Source: Pedobacter yulinensis
Lineage (GTDB): Bacteria > Bacteroidota > Bacteroidia > Sphingobacteriales > Sphingobacteriaceae
Assembly: GCF_003029735.1 (NCBI RefSeq)
Contig: NZ_KZ686268.1
Coordinates: 620,001 to 684,000 of the forward strand
Length of the DNA stretch: 64,000 bases
Reading direction: 5' to 3'
The translations under genes were made by a program, and so were the position numbers. The notes under the pieces are model-generated. The model had not been told where the DNA came from. It worked only from the letters and a program-made list of their open reading frames with translations, and made no database searches. Position 1 is the first letter of the stretch; each line of letters starts with the position of its first letter. Below, in pieces: positions 1-8,663 of this stretch.

Positions 1-1619
1 AATTTCACATTCATGAGGTAGGCGAGGGTCCAGCCGGCAGCATCGTACGGAGCGACAGGCGGCCCTCCGGGATATTTAAAATCATTGGGGTGATCCTGCG
101 GCTCGAACATGTCCAGCACATGTGGCCTGAACGCCTGGTCAGTCTTCACGATAAAACTTCCGGCCGGATAGGATTTCTCCCCGACGCGAAACGCCTCAGT
201 TGCTTTTTCTACCTCGATTCCTGTCCGGATCAGCGCATTAAGGAACTTGATTGCCGTATTCAGGTCAGGCTGGTTTGCCGGAATGATGTAACCCCTCGCA
301 TCCCGGTTGGCCCGAGCGGTCATGACCGTGTCGAAGAATTTTTTGTTTGGGCTGCGTGCGGGAACGCCGGCCGCGCCGGTATCGCCGGCACGCACAGCCG
401 CCTGTATGGCCTCGATCTTTTTGGGTGAGAACGACCAGGTATCGCGGCTGCCGCGCTCGATCGAATTGCGACCCATGCGGTAAATGTTAAACAGAAGGTC
501 ATCACGGTAACGCTGCGCGTACCCCAGTACCGCATAATTGAGTGATACCGAATAGTCTATCGAATTGCGGAAAAACCACGCCCGTGGCGTAACCGGATTG
601 GGCGAATCGCTGTTTGGAAGCAGGCGGGCGGGTACAAGGGGAATAGCAGAGGGGGTCGGGCTTCCAACGATTTCGGTGAGCAGGCCAATCATGTTGTGAA
701 AGTACGTGGTGGTGCGCAAGCCGCCGTTGTACCAGGTAGAAAACACTGACCCGTTCCGCTGCGTATAACCCGGCTTGCCCTCCGTATTCATGCGGTTGTG
801 CATGGCTGCGCCAACGGCATCCAGGCTGGTCATCAGCACCGGATCGAAAACATAGTTGAAAGGGTCCCGGTAGGGCGGGCCGGCCACTACCGTACCCGCA
901 GGTCCTGCCTGGTGGTGGTTGTACATGATTTGCGGTAGCCACTCTACAAACAACTGCCGGCCTATATTTTGGGTCTCTTTCATGTTAAGCATGAAAAAAT
1001 CGCGGTTATTGTCATGCCCCACATATTTCTGGTAAAGCCGGGGTGCAAATGATATGGTCCTTTTTGCCGTATCCGCGTGCCGCATATACCAGTTGCTGAT
1101 CAGTTCCTGCCCGTCGGGATTGGCATGCGTCATGAGCACAATGACCTTATCCAGGATGGCATTTGTTTCGGCATCCTGCCTGCTGCAGAGTTGCCAGGCC
1201 GTTTCAATGAGCTGGTGTATCCCTACTGTTTCATTGGCATGCAGGCCGCCATCGATCCACACGATCGCCTTTCCGTCTGCAGTCAGTTTTTTTGCTTCAA
1301 CTTCTGTAATCCGCGCCCTCGCCAATTGCTGGGAAATGCGCTTATAGGTTTCCAGTTTAGCCAGGTTTTCAGGCGATGAAACGATCAGCATATACTGATC
1401 GCGCCCTTCTTCAGTCTTACCGATGGAAACCAGTTTCACCCGGTCTGAAGCTGCAGCGAGTTTTTTAAAGTATGCTTCGGTCTGCGTATAATTGGCAAGT
1501 TTGTAATTCTCCCCAATGTCGAAACCAAAATGTGCCTTGGGGCTGGGTACCTGCGCAGACGTTCCCAGGGAAACACAGGCCATGCAGAAGGCCAGGCCCA
1601 GTATTTTGCAGTAGTTCAT
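1..1619 (-). CDS. M14 family zinc carboxypeptidase, C-terminus cut by window edge
   Basis: Secreted zinc peptidase of the M14 (carboxypeptidase A-like) family, about 539 residues visible; the stop lies beyond base 1. Reading starts at an ATG (1619-1617), with a hydrophobic signal peptide ending near a Ser-Ala-Gln. The zinc motif HxxE is present as HANE within 'GGLHANETVG'. Further on come the substrate-binding 'NNRDFF' and 'YNHHQAGP' segments and a 'LLTEIVG' segment carrying the probable catalytic Glu. These fit the Bacteroidota M14 proteins that release amino acids from peptides in the periplasm or outside the cell. No operon partner is visible, and the neighbour at 1730 is divergent. The family is clear; the substrate is not. 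Confidence 0.9.
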   Translation of the reverse strand, partial: MNYCKILGLAFCMACVSLGTSAQVPSPKAHFGFDIGENYKLANYTQTEAYFKKLAAASDRVKLVSIGKTEEGRDQYMLIVSSPENLAKLETYKRISQQLARARITEVEAKKLTADGKAIVWIDGGLHANETVGIHQLIETAWQLCSRQDAETNAILDKVIVLMTHANPDGQELISNWYMRHADTAKRTISFAPRLYQKYVGHDNNRDFFMLNMKETQNIGRQLFVEWLPQIMYNHHQAGPAGTVVAGPPYRDPFNYVFDPVLMTSLDAVGAAMHNRMNTEGKPGYTQRNGSVFSTWYNGGLRTTTYFHNMIGLLTEIVGSPTPSAIPLVPARLLPNSDSPNPVTPRAWFFRNSIDYSVSLNYAVLGYAQRYRDDLLFNIYRMGRNSIERGSRDTWSFSPKKIEAIQAAVRAGDTGAAGVPARSPNKKFFDTVMTARANRDARGYIIPANQPDLNTAIKFLNALIRTGIEVEKATEAFRVGEKSYPAGSFIVKTDQAFRPHVLDMFEPQDHPNDFKYPGGPPVAPYDAAGWTLAYLMNVK

Positions 1620-1729
1620 GAATAACAGTTTAGGTTTGCTCAAATATAGCGGGATTTCATCCCCCGGCTACGCTGTTTAAGATTTGTTACACCGGCAGCT
1701 TTTCAGCAGTTTTTGCGTACATTGCTTGT

Positions 1730-1945
1730 ATGGTCAATGTGCTCGCCCTCAGCGTTTTTTTTCTGGCAATCTTTTTCTTTTTCAGATCGCTTTACGACCT
1801 GTACCGCACCCCTTTGCTTAACAAACAGGACAAGACCAACCTGGCCTACCTGGTTTGCATGCTGCCTGTCATGGGCTCATTCATTTTTTATTATTTCCTT
1901 TTCAGGCAACGGCGACGATCCGGGTACCGGTCGTTTCATTCTTGA
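1730..1945 (+). CDS. small two-TM membrane protein, PLD-N-like
   Basis: A 71-residue protein with two hydrophobic segments (about residues 3-19 and 40-58) separated by a charged loop. It has a basic C-terminal tail ending in Arg-rich residues. The pattern recalls the short PLDc_N-type membrane proteins of Bacteroidota, but no diagnostic motif confirms this. A TACATTG-like element ends only a few bases before the ATG, consistent with the very short leaders seen elsewhere in the window. An overlapping reading frame (1713-1952) is Cys/Trp-rich and looks like a shadow. Confidence 0.5.
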   Translation: MVNVLALSVFFLAIFFFFRSLYDLYRTPLLNKQDKTNLAYLVCMLPVMGSFIFYYFLFRQRRRSGYRSFHS

Positions 1946-1970
1946 TTCATAAGGGAATTGCCTACATTTG
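1942..1970 (+). promoter_or_regulatory. Bacteroidota-type promoter for the metE leader
   Basis: TTG at 1942-1944 is followed after 18 bases by TACATTTG at 1963-1970. This matches the primary-sigma consensus of Bacteroidota (TTG/TTTG, about 19 bp, TAnnTTTG). Transcription would start near 1976-1978, just upstream of the riboswitch. Confidence 0.65.
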
Positions 1971-1995
1971 CTGCGATGTAGTTCTTTTCTTATTC

Positions 1996-2180
1996 ACATC
2001 AACCGGTAAAGGTTTTACTTAGCTGTAGATTAAAAGGGAATCGTGTGCAAATCACGAACTGTCGCGCAACTGTAAGTAATACAAAGAGTTTTTACCCATG
2101 TTGCCCACTGTTTGCCTAACGGCAGATGGGAAGGGCGGTAAAGATATTACAAGTCAGGAGACCTGCCCATACCGAATTGA
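1996..2180 (+). ncRNA. cobalamin (B12) riboswitch
   Basis: The conserved core is plain. An AAAAGGGAA segment ends at 2040. The B12 box follows, with 'GCGCAACTGTAA' ending at 2075, and the closing element 'AGTCAGGAGACCTGCC' lies at 2152-2167. The order and spacing fit the cobalamin aptamer class. It sits in the 5' leader of metE, the B12-independent methionine synthase, so the expected logic is that bound cobalamin shuts metE off. About 180 nt follow before the ATG. They include a CCTCTG/CAGAGG inverted repeat (2297-2310) but no clear U-tract terminator, so control of translation is the more likely mode (inference). Confidence 0.93.
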
Positions 2181-2358
2181 CTGTGCTTTCGCGGTTTGAA
2201 GCATGCTGTCAGGTCTGATTATTCCACGCTTTTCTTTCGGGAAAGAAGCCCCCTTTTTGCCGGGCAAGGAAGGTCTGTGCCCAGCATTTTCTGTCGCCTC
2301 TGCACAGAGGATACGTTCAGGACTTTTAACCATGTTTTATTTAATGTTTTAAAAGACA

Positions 2359-4653
2359 ATGCGAACACACAACCTCGGCTACCCGCGAATTGGTGGCCAT
2401 CGGGAACTTAAAAAAGTTTGCGAACAGTACTGGTCGGGAAAGACCGGACACAAAAACGTACTGCAGGTGGGCAGGAACATCAGGCGGGAAAATTGGCTCA
2501 TGCAGAAAAATGCGGGTATCGACCTGGTTCCCTGCAACGATTTTTCTTTCTACGACCATGTTTTAGACCATTCCTTCCTGTTCGGCGCCATTCCGCCGCG
2601 GTACAACAGTATCTTGCTGAACAATGACAAGCCTGAGATCGATCTCTACTTTGCCATGGCACGCGGTTACCAGAAAGACGGCCTTGACCTGCCGGCAATG
2701 GAAATGACCAAATGGTTTGACACCAACTACCATTACATCGTACCGGAGTTTACAAAAGACCAGCAGTTCAGCCTTTTTTCGACAAAGGTTATCGACGATT
2801 TCTACGAGGCCCGCGAACTGGGAATTGTTACCAAGACCGTTCTCATCGGTCCGGTGTCGTACCTGCTGCTGGGTAAAGAGAAAGAGGCCGGTTTTTCGCG
2901 CCTGGATCTGATAGGCCGGCTATTGCCCGTTTACGTCGAACTGCTTACCAAGCTCACCGCGCTCGGCGCCGACTGGGTTCAGTTCGATGAACCCTTTTTA
3001 TGCATGGACCTCAGTAATGAGGAGCAGGAAGCGTTTGCCTTTACTTACAGGGAACTGCGCCGGTCTTTTCCGCGGCTTGGCATCATCCTGGCCACTTACT
3101 TCGGGTCGCTGGAAGCAAATACCCCATTAGCCTGTAGCCTTCCTGTAAACGTATTGCATGTTGACCTGGTGCGGGGCCCCCAGCAGCTGGAGGGCCTGAT
3201 ATCAGAACTGCCTGCAGACCGGATCCTTTCTCTGGGTCTGGTAGACGGCAGGAACATCTGGCGCAACGACTTTACACGTACGCTGGCTACCCTGCAACAT
3301 GCCCGGAATACCCTCGGCACTCAGCGGATCTGGGTGGCTCCATCCTGCTCACTGCTCCACTGTCCCTGCGATCTGGACGAGGAGGGCGAAAACAGTCCCT
3401 TACCTGCTGCACTTTTATCCTGGCTGTCTTTTGCAAAACAGAAGGTCAGCGAGGTCGTCACGCTGGCCAGGTTATCCGGCGAAGCCGGCCAAAATGCAGC
3501 GGTCCTCGCGCAAAATGCTGCGATTGCCCTGGAAAGAAAACAATCTCCATTAATCCACAAGCCAGAAGTCGGGGCCCGTGTCAGGGCCATCACAGCGGCC
3601 GATGCCCGCCGGCAGAGTCCCTTTCCGGTTCGCCGCATTAAACAACGGGCCAGGCTTAAGCTGCCCGCCTACCCTACAACAACAATAGGTTCATTTCCCC
3701 AGACTCCTGAAGTCAGGAGGTGGCGCGCTCAGCTCAAATCGGGTGTGCTCTCGGCTGCCGCCTACGAAAGCCTGATCAAAGCAGAAATAGAAAAAGCCAT
3801 CCGCTGGCAGGAGGAACTTGGCCTGGACGTGCTGGTACATGGCGAGTTCGAGCGGAATGACATGGTCGAGTACTTCGGCGAGCAGCTCGAAGGCATTGCC
3901 TTTACGGCAAACGGCTGGGTACAGAGTTACGGCTCTCGCTGCGTAAAACCGCCGGTTATATTTGGCGATGTGAGCCGCAAAATGCCAATGACCGTTGCAT
4001 GGACTGCATTTGCCCAGTCGCTCACGCCAAAAATTGTAAAGGGTATGTTGACCGGGCCGGTAACCATTCTTCAGTGGTCATTTGTAAGAGATGACCAGCC
4101 CAGGTCAGAAACCTGTTTCCAGCTGGCCCTTGCCATACGTGATGAGGTAAAAGATCTTGAAGAGGCGGGCATAGCGGTGATTCAGATTGATGAGCCCGCA
4201 TTACGCGAAGGTCTGCCACTGCGACATGCAGATTGGAGGAGTTACCTGGAATGGGCGGTAACGGCTTTCCGGCTGGCTGCATCGCCTGTGGCAGATGATA
4301 CCCAGATCCATACACACATGTGTTACGCCGAATTTAATGACATTATTGAAAGCATTGCAGATATGGATGCAGATGTGATCACGATCGAAACCTCACGTTC
4401 ACAGATGGACCTGCTCGATGCCTTCGCCAATTTTAATTATCCCAATGAAATAGGCCCTGGCGTTTATGACATCCATTCTCCGCGCGTGCCTGCACACCAG
4501 GAAATGGTCGATCTGCTGAAAAAGGCAAATGCCGTGATCCCCGAAGACCAGCTTTGGGTAAACCCTGATTGCGGACTAAAGACCCGTTCCTGGGAGGAAA
4601 CGCGAAATGCGCTGCATGAAATGGTCGAGGCGGCCCGCTACATGCGCTCATAA
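2359..4653 (+). CDS. metE: cobalamin-independent methionine synthase
   Basis: 5-methyltetrahydropteroyltriglutamate-homocysteine methyltransferase, 764 residues, the usual MetE length. It makes methionine from homocysteine in the cytoplasm without B12. The N-terminal barrel begins with the family signature NLGYPRIG. The C-terminal catalytic barrel begins near residue 440 with 'TTTIGSFPQTPEVR'. Zinc ligands are visible in 'HTHMCY' and 'NPDCGLKTR', and the Glu of 'VHGEFERNDMVEYFGEQ' is the third region expected at the site. It stands alone behind a cobalamin riboswitch and ahead of a hairpin terminator. The cell therefore probably also makes a B12-dependent MetH elsewhere (inference). Confidence 0.98.
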   Translation: MRTHNLGYPRIGGHRELKKVCEQYWSGKTGHKNVLQVGRNIRRENWLMQKNAGIDLVPCNDFSFYDHVLDHSFLFGAIPPRYNSILLNNDKPEIDLYFAMARGYQKDGLDLPAMEMTKWFDTNYHYIVPEFTKDQQFSLFSTKVIDDFYEARELGIVTKTVLIGPVSYLLLGKEKEAGFSRLDLIGRLLPVYVELLTKLTALGADWVQFDEPFLCMDLSNEEQEAFAFTYRELRRSFPRLGIILATYFGSLEANTPLACSLPVNVLHVDLVRGPQQLEGLISELPADRILSLGLVDGRNIWRNDFTRTLATLQHARNTLGTQRIWVAPSCSLLHCPCDLDEEGENSPLPAALLSWLSFAKQKVSEVVTLARLSGEAGQNAAVLAQNAAIALERKQSPLIHKPEVGARVRAITAADARRQSPFPVRRIKQRARLKLPAYPTTTIGSFPQTPEVRRWRAQLKSGVLSAAAYESLIKAEIEKAIRWQEELGLDVLVHGEFERNDMVEYFGEQLEGIAFTANGWVQSYGSRCVKPPVIFGDVSRKMPMTVAWTAFAQSLTPKIVKGMLTGPVTILQWSFVRDDQPRSETCFQLALAIRDEVKDLEEAGIAVIQIDEPALREGLPLRHADWRSYLEWAVTAFRLAASPVADDTQIHTHMCYAEFNDIIESIADMDADVITIETSRSQMDLLDAFANFNYPNEIGPGVYDIHSPRVPAHQEMVDLLKKANAVIPEDQLWVNPDCGLKTRSWEETRNALHEMVEAARYMRS

Positions 4654-4661
4654 CTAAGTTG

Positions 4662-4690
4662 AACCCGGCCGCCAGGCGGCCGGGTTATTT
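4662..4690 (+). terminator. hairpin terminator after metE
   Basis: AACCCGGCCGCC (4662-4673) and GGCGGCCGGGTT (4675-4686) form a near-perfect GC-rich stem, followed by ATTTC. It lies 9 bases after the metE stop. The U-tract is short, so efficiency is uncertain. Confidence 0.7.
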
Positions 4691-4725
4691 CGAAACCGGC
4701 AGCAGCCAAACGGTGCTGTATTGAT

Positions 4726-4733
4726 TAACTTTG
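4726..4733 (+). promoter_or_regulatory. -7 element, probable near-leaderless start
   Basis: TAACTTTG matches TAnnTTTG and ends 4 bases before the ATG at 4738. Transcription would then begin at or very near the start codon. No clear TTG is found about 20 bp upstream, so this rests on the -7 element alone. Confidence 0.4.
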
Positions 4734-4737
4734 CAAA

Positions 4738-5124
4738 ATGACTTTAGAAGAAAGAATAGCGGCGTCGCGCACCAGCATTTTTAAAGCGGTGTTTCCAAAC
4801 ACAACAAATCACTACGACACCTTATTCGGCGGGACCGCCATGCACATGATGGACGAAGTAGCATTTATCACGGCCACCCGTTTCAGCCGGCAGATTATGG
4901 TTACGGTAAGCAGCGATAGGATCGATTTTAAGCAGCCCATTCCCGCCGGCACGATCGTAGAACTGATTGGTGAGGTACGCCATGTGGGCAACACAAGCCT
5001 GAAAGTTCATGTCGCCATTTATGTTGAACAGATGTATTCTGAAGAGCGGACACTGGCCGTGCAGGGCGATTTCACTTTTGTAGCCATAGACGAGAACAAG
5101 CAGCCGGTCAGGGTCATCAATTAA
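4738..5124 (+). CDS. acyl-CoA thioesterase, hotdog fold
   Basis: A 128-residue single hotdog-domain thioesterase of the YciA/BFIT type, expected to hydrolyse acyl-CoA to free acid and CoA in the cytoplasm. The segment 'TLFGGTAMHMMDEVAFITATRF' carries the family pattern GGxxxxxxDEVA, with the Asp that activates water. 'DRIDFKQPIPAGTIVELIGEV' is the typical second half. It is one domain long, so the protein should work as a dimer or higher oligomer. It stands between metE and the convergent cdsA and does not appear to be in an operon. Chain-length preference cannot be read from the sequence. Confidence 0.9.
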   Translation: MTLEERIAASRTSIFKAVFPNTTNHYDTLFGGTAMHMMDEVAFITATRFSRQIMVTVSSDRIDFKQPIPAGTIVELIGEVRHVGNTSLKVHVAIYVEQMYSEERTLAVQGDFTFVAIDENKQPVRVIN

Positions 5125-5164
5125 CCATGCAGGTTTGCAGCGGCGGCAACTTTGCCCGGACTTA

Positions 5165-5974
5165 CTAATGTTTAATCAGGTACAGATAAACATAAACCAC
5201 TGGCGCAGCCAGCAACAGGCCATCAAACCGGTCTAAAAGGCCGCCATGCCCGGGCAGGAGGCCGCCAGAGTCTTTTGCGTCCAGACTGCGCTTGAGCATG
5301 GACTCGACCAGGTCACCAATGGTACCAAAACAGCCGATCAGCAGAGCCATGCCGACCCATGTGCCTGTATGGTGCTCGGGAAAAACCTGCGCCAGGACCA
5401 GTGCGACAAGCGCACTGGTAAGCAAACCGCCGAAAAAGCCCTCCCAGGATTTTTTTGGAGAGTGCCGTTCAAACAGTTTTCGCTTTCCATACTTTACGCC
5501 AAACAGGTAAGCTCCGGTATCGTTTCCCCAAAGCATCAGCAGAAATGCAAGCGGTAAGTGAAAGTCATAGGTTTTCATGTCGCCTAGAAAACCCAGCGCA
5601 TGGAAAAAGCAAAACGGGATGGTAACGTATATAAACCCGACAAATGTGTACGAAATGTTGGCGAAAGGAATTTTGTTCTTTTTATAGAGTTCTACAACAA
5701 ATACCGAAAATACAAGGGGGATGCACAGGAACAGGTATTTGGTATCATAGTCCAGGTAATGCAGCCCCGCCGCCATGATAAAAATGAGGAATCCGGCCAT
5801 CAGGCCGATATTGCGATGGGGCCGGATGCCCGAAGTTTTGACTAGTTTGTAAAATTCAAACAGCGTCAGCACACTCAATACCAGGTAAAAGGCACTGAAC
5901 GCATAACTGCCTGAAAAAATGGATGCGAGCATCACGATCGTAAAAAAGAATGCGGTAACCGCCCTGGTTTTCAT
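5165..5974 (-). CDS. cdsA: phosphatidate cytidylyltransferase
   Basis: CDP-diacylglycerol synthase, 269 residues. It condenses CTP with phosphatidic acid at the inner membrane to feed phosphatidylethanolamine and phosphatidylglycerol synthesis. About seven or eight hydrophobic segments are visible. The full CDS signature runs from about residue 225 to 251: S-x-L-K-R, four residues, K-D, then P-G-H-G-G and D-R-x-D. The 'SPKKSWEGFFGG' segment before it is also typical. It lies 8 bases downstream of the DUF2007 gene on the same strand, and a CPBP protease gene is further upstream, so the three are probably cotranscribed. Confidence 0.97.
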   Translation of the reverse strand: MKTRAVTAFFFTIVMLASIFSGSYAFSAFYLVLSVLTLFEFYKLVKTSGIRPHRNIGLMAGFLIFIMAAGLHYLDYDTKYLFLCIPLVFSVFVVELYKKNKIPFANISYTFVGFIYVTIPFCFFHALGFLGDMKTYDFHLPLAFLLMLWGNDTGAYLFGVKYGKRKLFERHSPKKSWEGFFGGLLTSALVALVLAQVFPEHHTGTWVGMALLIGCFGTIGDLVESMLKRSLDAKDSGGLLPGHGGLLDRFDGLLLAAPVVYVYLYLIKH

Positions 5975-5982
5975 GGATCGGG

Positions 5983-6189
5983 TTATTGAATTTCGTTTTC
6001 TAAAATGTACTCGATTGCACGGTCGAAATGCTCGGGATGGACCAGCACGTTCACCTCGCCAAAATGGTAAGCGGCCAGCTGCTTATTGATCAGCACAGCC
6101 GGAATATTTGCTTCAGTCAGACCCTGTTTCAAAATCTCTGCCGCGTAGATGTTCGTCGTTGTGTAAACTTTGATCCAGTTCTGTTTCAC
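5983..6189 (-). CDS. DUF2007 family small protein
   Basis: A 68-residue protein matching the DUF2007 (putative signal-transducing) pattern: an N-terminal 'WIKVYTTTNIYAAEILKQGLTEANIPAVLINKQ', then 'AYHFGEVNVLVHPEHFDRAIEYILEN'. Its function is unknown. The reading starts at GTG, and no better ATG is available because family members begin just before the W-x-K-V-Y motif. It overlaps the 3' end of the upstream CPBP gene by 77 bases in another frame, unusually long for a bacterial operon. The downstream cdsA starts 8 bases after its stop. Confidence 0.8.
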   Translation of the reverse strand: MKQNWIKVYTTTNIYAAEILKQGLTEANIPAVLINKQLAAYHFGEVNVLVHPEHFDRAIEYILENEIQ

Positions 6190-7096
6190 GCTTTGTTCCT
6201 CGATTTCTTAAAATCCGAAACAAAGCTATGGTTAATATTAAACTTATCACATAACCATACCACGCAAAATATGCTGTGCTGTCAATTTCTCTGAGCGAAT
6301 GGCCCTGCTGCTGCATGATATAGGCTGCCGTCACAGAATAGGCATTGTTCAGGAAATGAGCAAACATAGCATACCATAAGTTTCCGGTCCAGAAATAGAT
6401 GTATCCGAAAGCCGCGCCAAGCAGCAGGCGTGGCAGGAAACCGTAAAACTGCATATGGATCGCGCTGAAAATGAAGGCCGTAATCCAGATTACAAAATGT
6501 GGATTACGGAATGCACGTCCGAAAGCACGTTGAACCGCCCCTCTAAACATCAGTTCTTCACCAATACCAGGTAAGATTGCAATAACAAGCATATTGACGA
6601 GCAGCCCGCCAATACTTTTTGTGCTGATCAGCGCAATCGTGATTTCCATGGCCTCATCTTCTTTTCGCCGCATCCAGTCTTCCAACCATTTCAGCCCCTC
6701 GGGCAGAACCATTTTCTGGTTCCAGAGCGCCACACATTCCATAACGGGAAGGGAAGCGACCATAATGGCCAGCACGAGTAAGAAAAAGGATGGTTCGGGC
6801 CGCCTGAAGTGATAAAAATCGCTGAATTTCCGCCCTTCGGTACGCACGAGCAACAGTGCCGGAACAATAAAAACGCCTATTGAACTGGCAGCCTGCATAA
6901 TCTTCAAGGCATCCGCTGTTTTTCCCGTGATGTTACCGGTCATTAATCCATCGATCACCCCCATTCCGTAAATGGGAAGAACGAAAATGAAACTCAACAG
7001 GGTAAAAACAACCGCACCGGCCATCGCGTAACCCAAAAGTAAAAGTAGCTGTAAAAGGGGGTGCAACTCGGGTTTAACCGGCCTCAGAAAATTCAT
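6113..7096 (-). CDS. CPBP family intramembrane glutamic protease
   Basis: A 327-residue CAAX-prenyl-protease-related (CPBP/Abi) membrane protein with about eight hydrophobic segments. The three conserved motifs are readable: EExxxR in 'GIGEELMFRGAVQRAF', the FxxxH-like 'FIFSAIHMQF', and HxxNN in 'FAHFLNNAYS'. Such proteins cut substrates inside the membrane; the substrate here is unknown. The C-terminal 35 or so residues after the last membrane helix are polar, and their coding sequence contains the start of the DUF2007 gene. The gene is divergent from dusB with a 47-bp gap. Confidence 0.9.
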   Translation of the reverse strand: MNFLRPVKPELHPLLQLLLLLGYAMAGAVVFTLLSFIFVLPIYGMGVIDGLMTGNITGKTADALKIMQAASSIGVFIVPALLLVRTEGRKFSDFYHFRRPEPSFFLLVLAIMVASLPVMECVALWNQKMVLPEGLKWLEDWMRRKEDEAMEITIALISTKSIGGLLVNMLVIAILPGIGEELMFRGAVQRAFGRAFRNPHFVIWITAFIFSAIHMQFYGFLPRLLLGAAFGYIYFWTGNLWYAMFAHFLNNAYSVTAAYIMQQQGHSLREIDSTAYFAWYGYVISLILTIALFRILRNRGTKRETELDQSLHNDEHLRGRDFETGSD

Positions 7097-7102
7097 AATT
7101 CG

Positions 7103-7110
7103 TACCTTTG
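7103..7110 (+). promoter_or_regulatory. -7 element upstream of dusB
   Basis: TACCTTTG matches the Bacteroidota TAnnTTTG element. It lies 33 bases upstream of the dusB ATG, in the gap to the divergent CPBP gene. A matching TTG is not evident at the right distance. Confidence 0.4.
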
Positions 7111-7143
7111 TATCGTTTTTTTAAAATCGGAGTAAGATAGCCA

Positions 7144-8151
7144 ATGTCAGTTAAGATCGGAAATATAGATTTAGGGCCTTTCCCGCTGTTGCTGGCGCCT
7201 ATGGAAGATGTGAGCGACCCGCCGTTCCGTTTCGTATGCAAGCAAAACGGGGCAGACCTGATGTATACTGAATTTATATCTTCCGAGGGTTTAATCCGCG
7301 ATGCGGCGAAAAGCAAGCAGAAGCTTGATGTTTTCGAGTACGAAAGACCCGTTGGCATCCAGATTTTCGGAGGAGATATTGATCACATGCGTGAAGCAAC
7401 CGAAATCGCCGCACAGGCCGGCCCTGACCTGATCGACATCAATTACGGTTGTCCGGTTAAAGCGGTCGTCTGCAAAGGTGCCGGCTCAAGCCTGCTGCAG
7501 GATATTCCGAAAATGGTAAAAATGACGGCAGAAGTTGTCAAGGCAACGTCGTTACCCGTAACCGTAAAAACCAGGCTGGGTTGGGATGACACGACAAAAA
7601 ACGTATATGAGGTCGCTGAAAGACTTCAGGACGTAGGTATTCAGGCCCTTTCGATTCACGGGCGTACCCGGGCGCAGCTTTATAAAGGCCAGGCCGACTG
7701 GTCCCTGATTCGCGAAGTAAAACGCAATCCGCGCATCCGCATCCCGATCTTTGGTAATGGAGATGTTGACAGCCCTGAAAAAGCCGCCGCCTGGAGAATG
7801 GAATATGAAATAGATGGAATCATGATCGGCCGGGCCGCCATTGGTTATCCTTGGATTTTCCGCGAAGTCAAACATTTCTTTGCAACCGGCGAAAGGCTTG
7901 CCGGGCCAACGCTTCAGGAACGCATCGAGGCCTGCCGTACGCATCTGGATAAATCCATCCAATGGAAGGGAGAACGTACCGGCATTCTGGAAATGCGCCG
8001 GCATTACGCCAATTATTTCAAAGGCCTGCCAGATTTTAAACCCTACCGGATGAAACTCGTCAGCGAGCTGAACCTGGCAACGATTTACCAGTTGCTCGAT
8101 GATATTTCGGGCAGTTATGCAAATAATTGTACCCTCCTTCAACCTGTTTGA
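7144..8151 (+). CDS. dusB: tRNA-dihydrouridine synthase
   Basis: FMN-dependent enzyme, 335 residues, that reduces uridines in the tRNA D-loop. It opens with the family signature APMEDVSDPPFR. It carries 'INYGCPVKAVVCKGAGSSLL' with the catalytic Cys region, 'TVKTRLGWDD', 'SIHGRTRAQLYKGQADW', and the phosphate-binding 'GIMIGRAAIGYPWIFRE'. Length and motifs fit the DusB group. The downstream apaG starts 33 bases after the stop on the same strand, so the two may be cotranscribed. Confidence 0.95.
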   Translation: MSVKIGNIDLGPFPLLLAPMEDVSDPPFRFVCKQNGADLMYTEFISSEGLIRDAAKSKQKLDVFEYERPVGIQIFGGDIDHMREATEIAAQAGPDLIDINYGCPVKAVVCKGAGSSLLQDIPKMVKMTAEVVKATSLPVTVKTRLGWDDTTKNVYEVAERLQDVGIQALSIHGRTRAQLYKGQADWSLIREVKRNPRIRIPIFGNGDVDSPEKAAAWRMEYEIDGIMIGRAAIGYPWIFREVKHFFATGERLAGPTLQERIEACRTHLDKSIQWKGERTGILEMRRHYANYFKGLPDFKPYRMKLVSELNLATIYQLLDDISGSYANNCTLLQPV

Positions 8152-8184
8152 TTTTTACTTGTTATTCTATAAATTAGCTTCAGC

Positions 8185-8571
8185 ATGGTCACACTCACTA
8201 CCGCAGGCGTAAAAGTTTCTGTAGAAACCGTTTACCAGCCAGAATATTCAAATCCGGCTAATGAACACTTTATGTTTGCCTACCGGATAGAGATTGAGAA
8301 CTGTACAGCATACCCCATCCAGTTGCTCAGGCGCAAATGGTTTATATTCGATTCAAATCGTGAAAAACGCACGGTTGAAGGCGAAGGCGTAGTCGGTATT
8401 CAGCCGGTTATCCAGCCCGGCCAGGTACATGCCTATGTATCGGGCTCTAACCTGAAAACTGATATGGGTTTTATGGAGGGAGAATATGAAATGATCCGCA
8501 CGCTCGACGAACATGCCTTCCAGGTAGACATTCCAAAGTTCAATTTGATCGCCCCATACAGGCTCAATTAA
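8185..8571 (+). CDS. apaG: ApaG domain protein
   Basis: A 128-residue single-domain ApaG protein, a small beta-sandwich fold. Family marks include 'FMFAYRIEIENCTAYPIQLLRRKWFIFDSN', 'VEGEGVVGIQPVIQPGQ' and 'YVSGSNLKTDMGFMEGEYEM'. The family is linked in other bacteria to Co/Mg tolerance, but its biochemical role is unsettled. It follows dusB by 33 bases and is closed by a strong hairpin terminator. Confidence 0.95.
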   Translation: MVTLTTAGVKVSVETVYQPEYSNPANEHFMFAYRIEIENCTAYPIQLLRRKWFIFDSNREKRTVEGEGVVGIQPVIQPGQVHAYVSGSNLKTDMGFMEGEYEMIRTLDEHAFQVDIPKFNLIAPYRLN

Positions 8572-8620
8572 CTATCATGTGTGGCCTCATCGTGCCAAAC
8601 AGAAGAACTGAACAATAAAA

Positions 8621-8652
8621 AAGGGGAGCGAATGCTCCCCTTAATTTTTTTT
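8621..8652. terminator. hairpin terminator, likely bidirectional
   Basis: AAGGGGAGC (8621-8629) pairs with GCTCCCCTT (8634-8642) around a short loop, with an A-run before it and a run of T after it. It can end transcription of apaG and of the convergent zinc peptidase gene. Confidence 0.85.
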
Positions 8653-8663
8653 TACCTATACGC

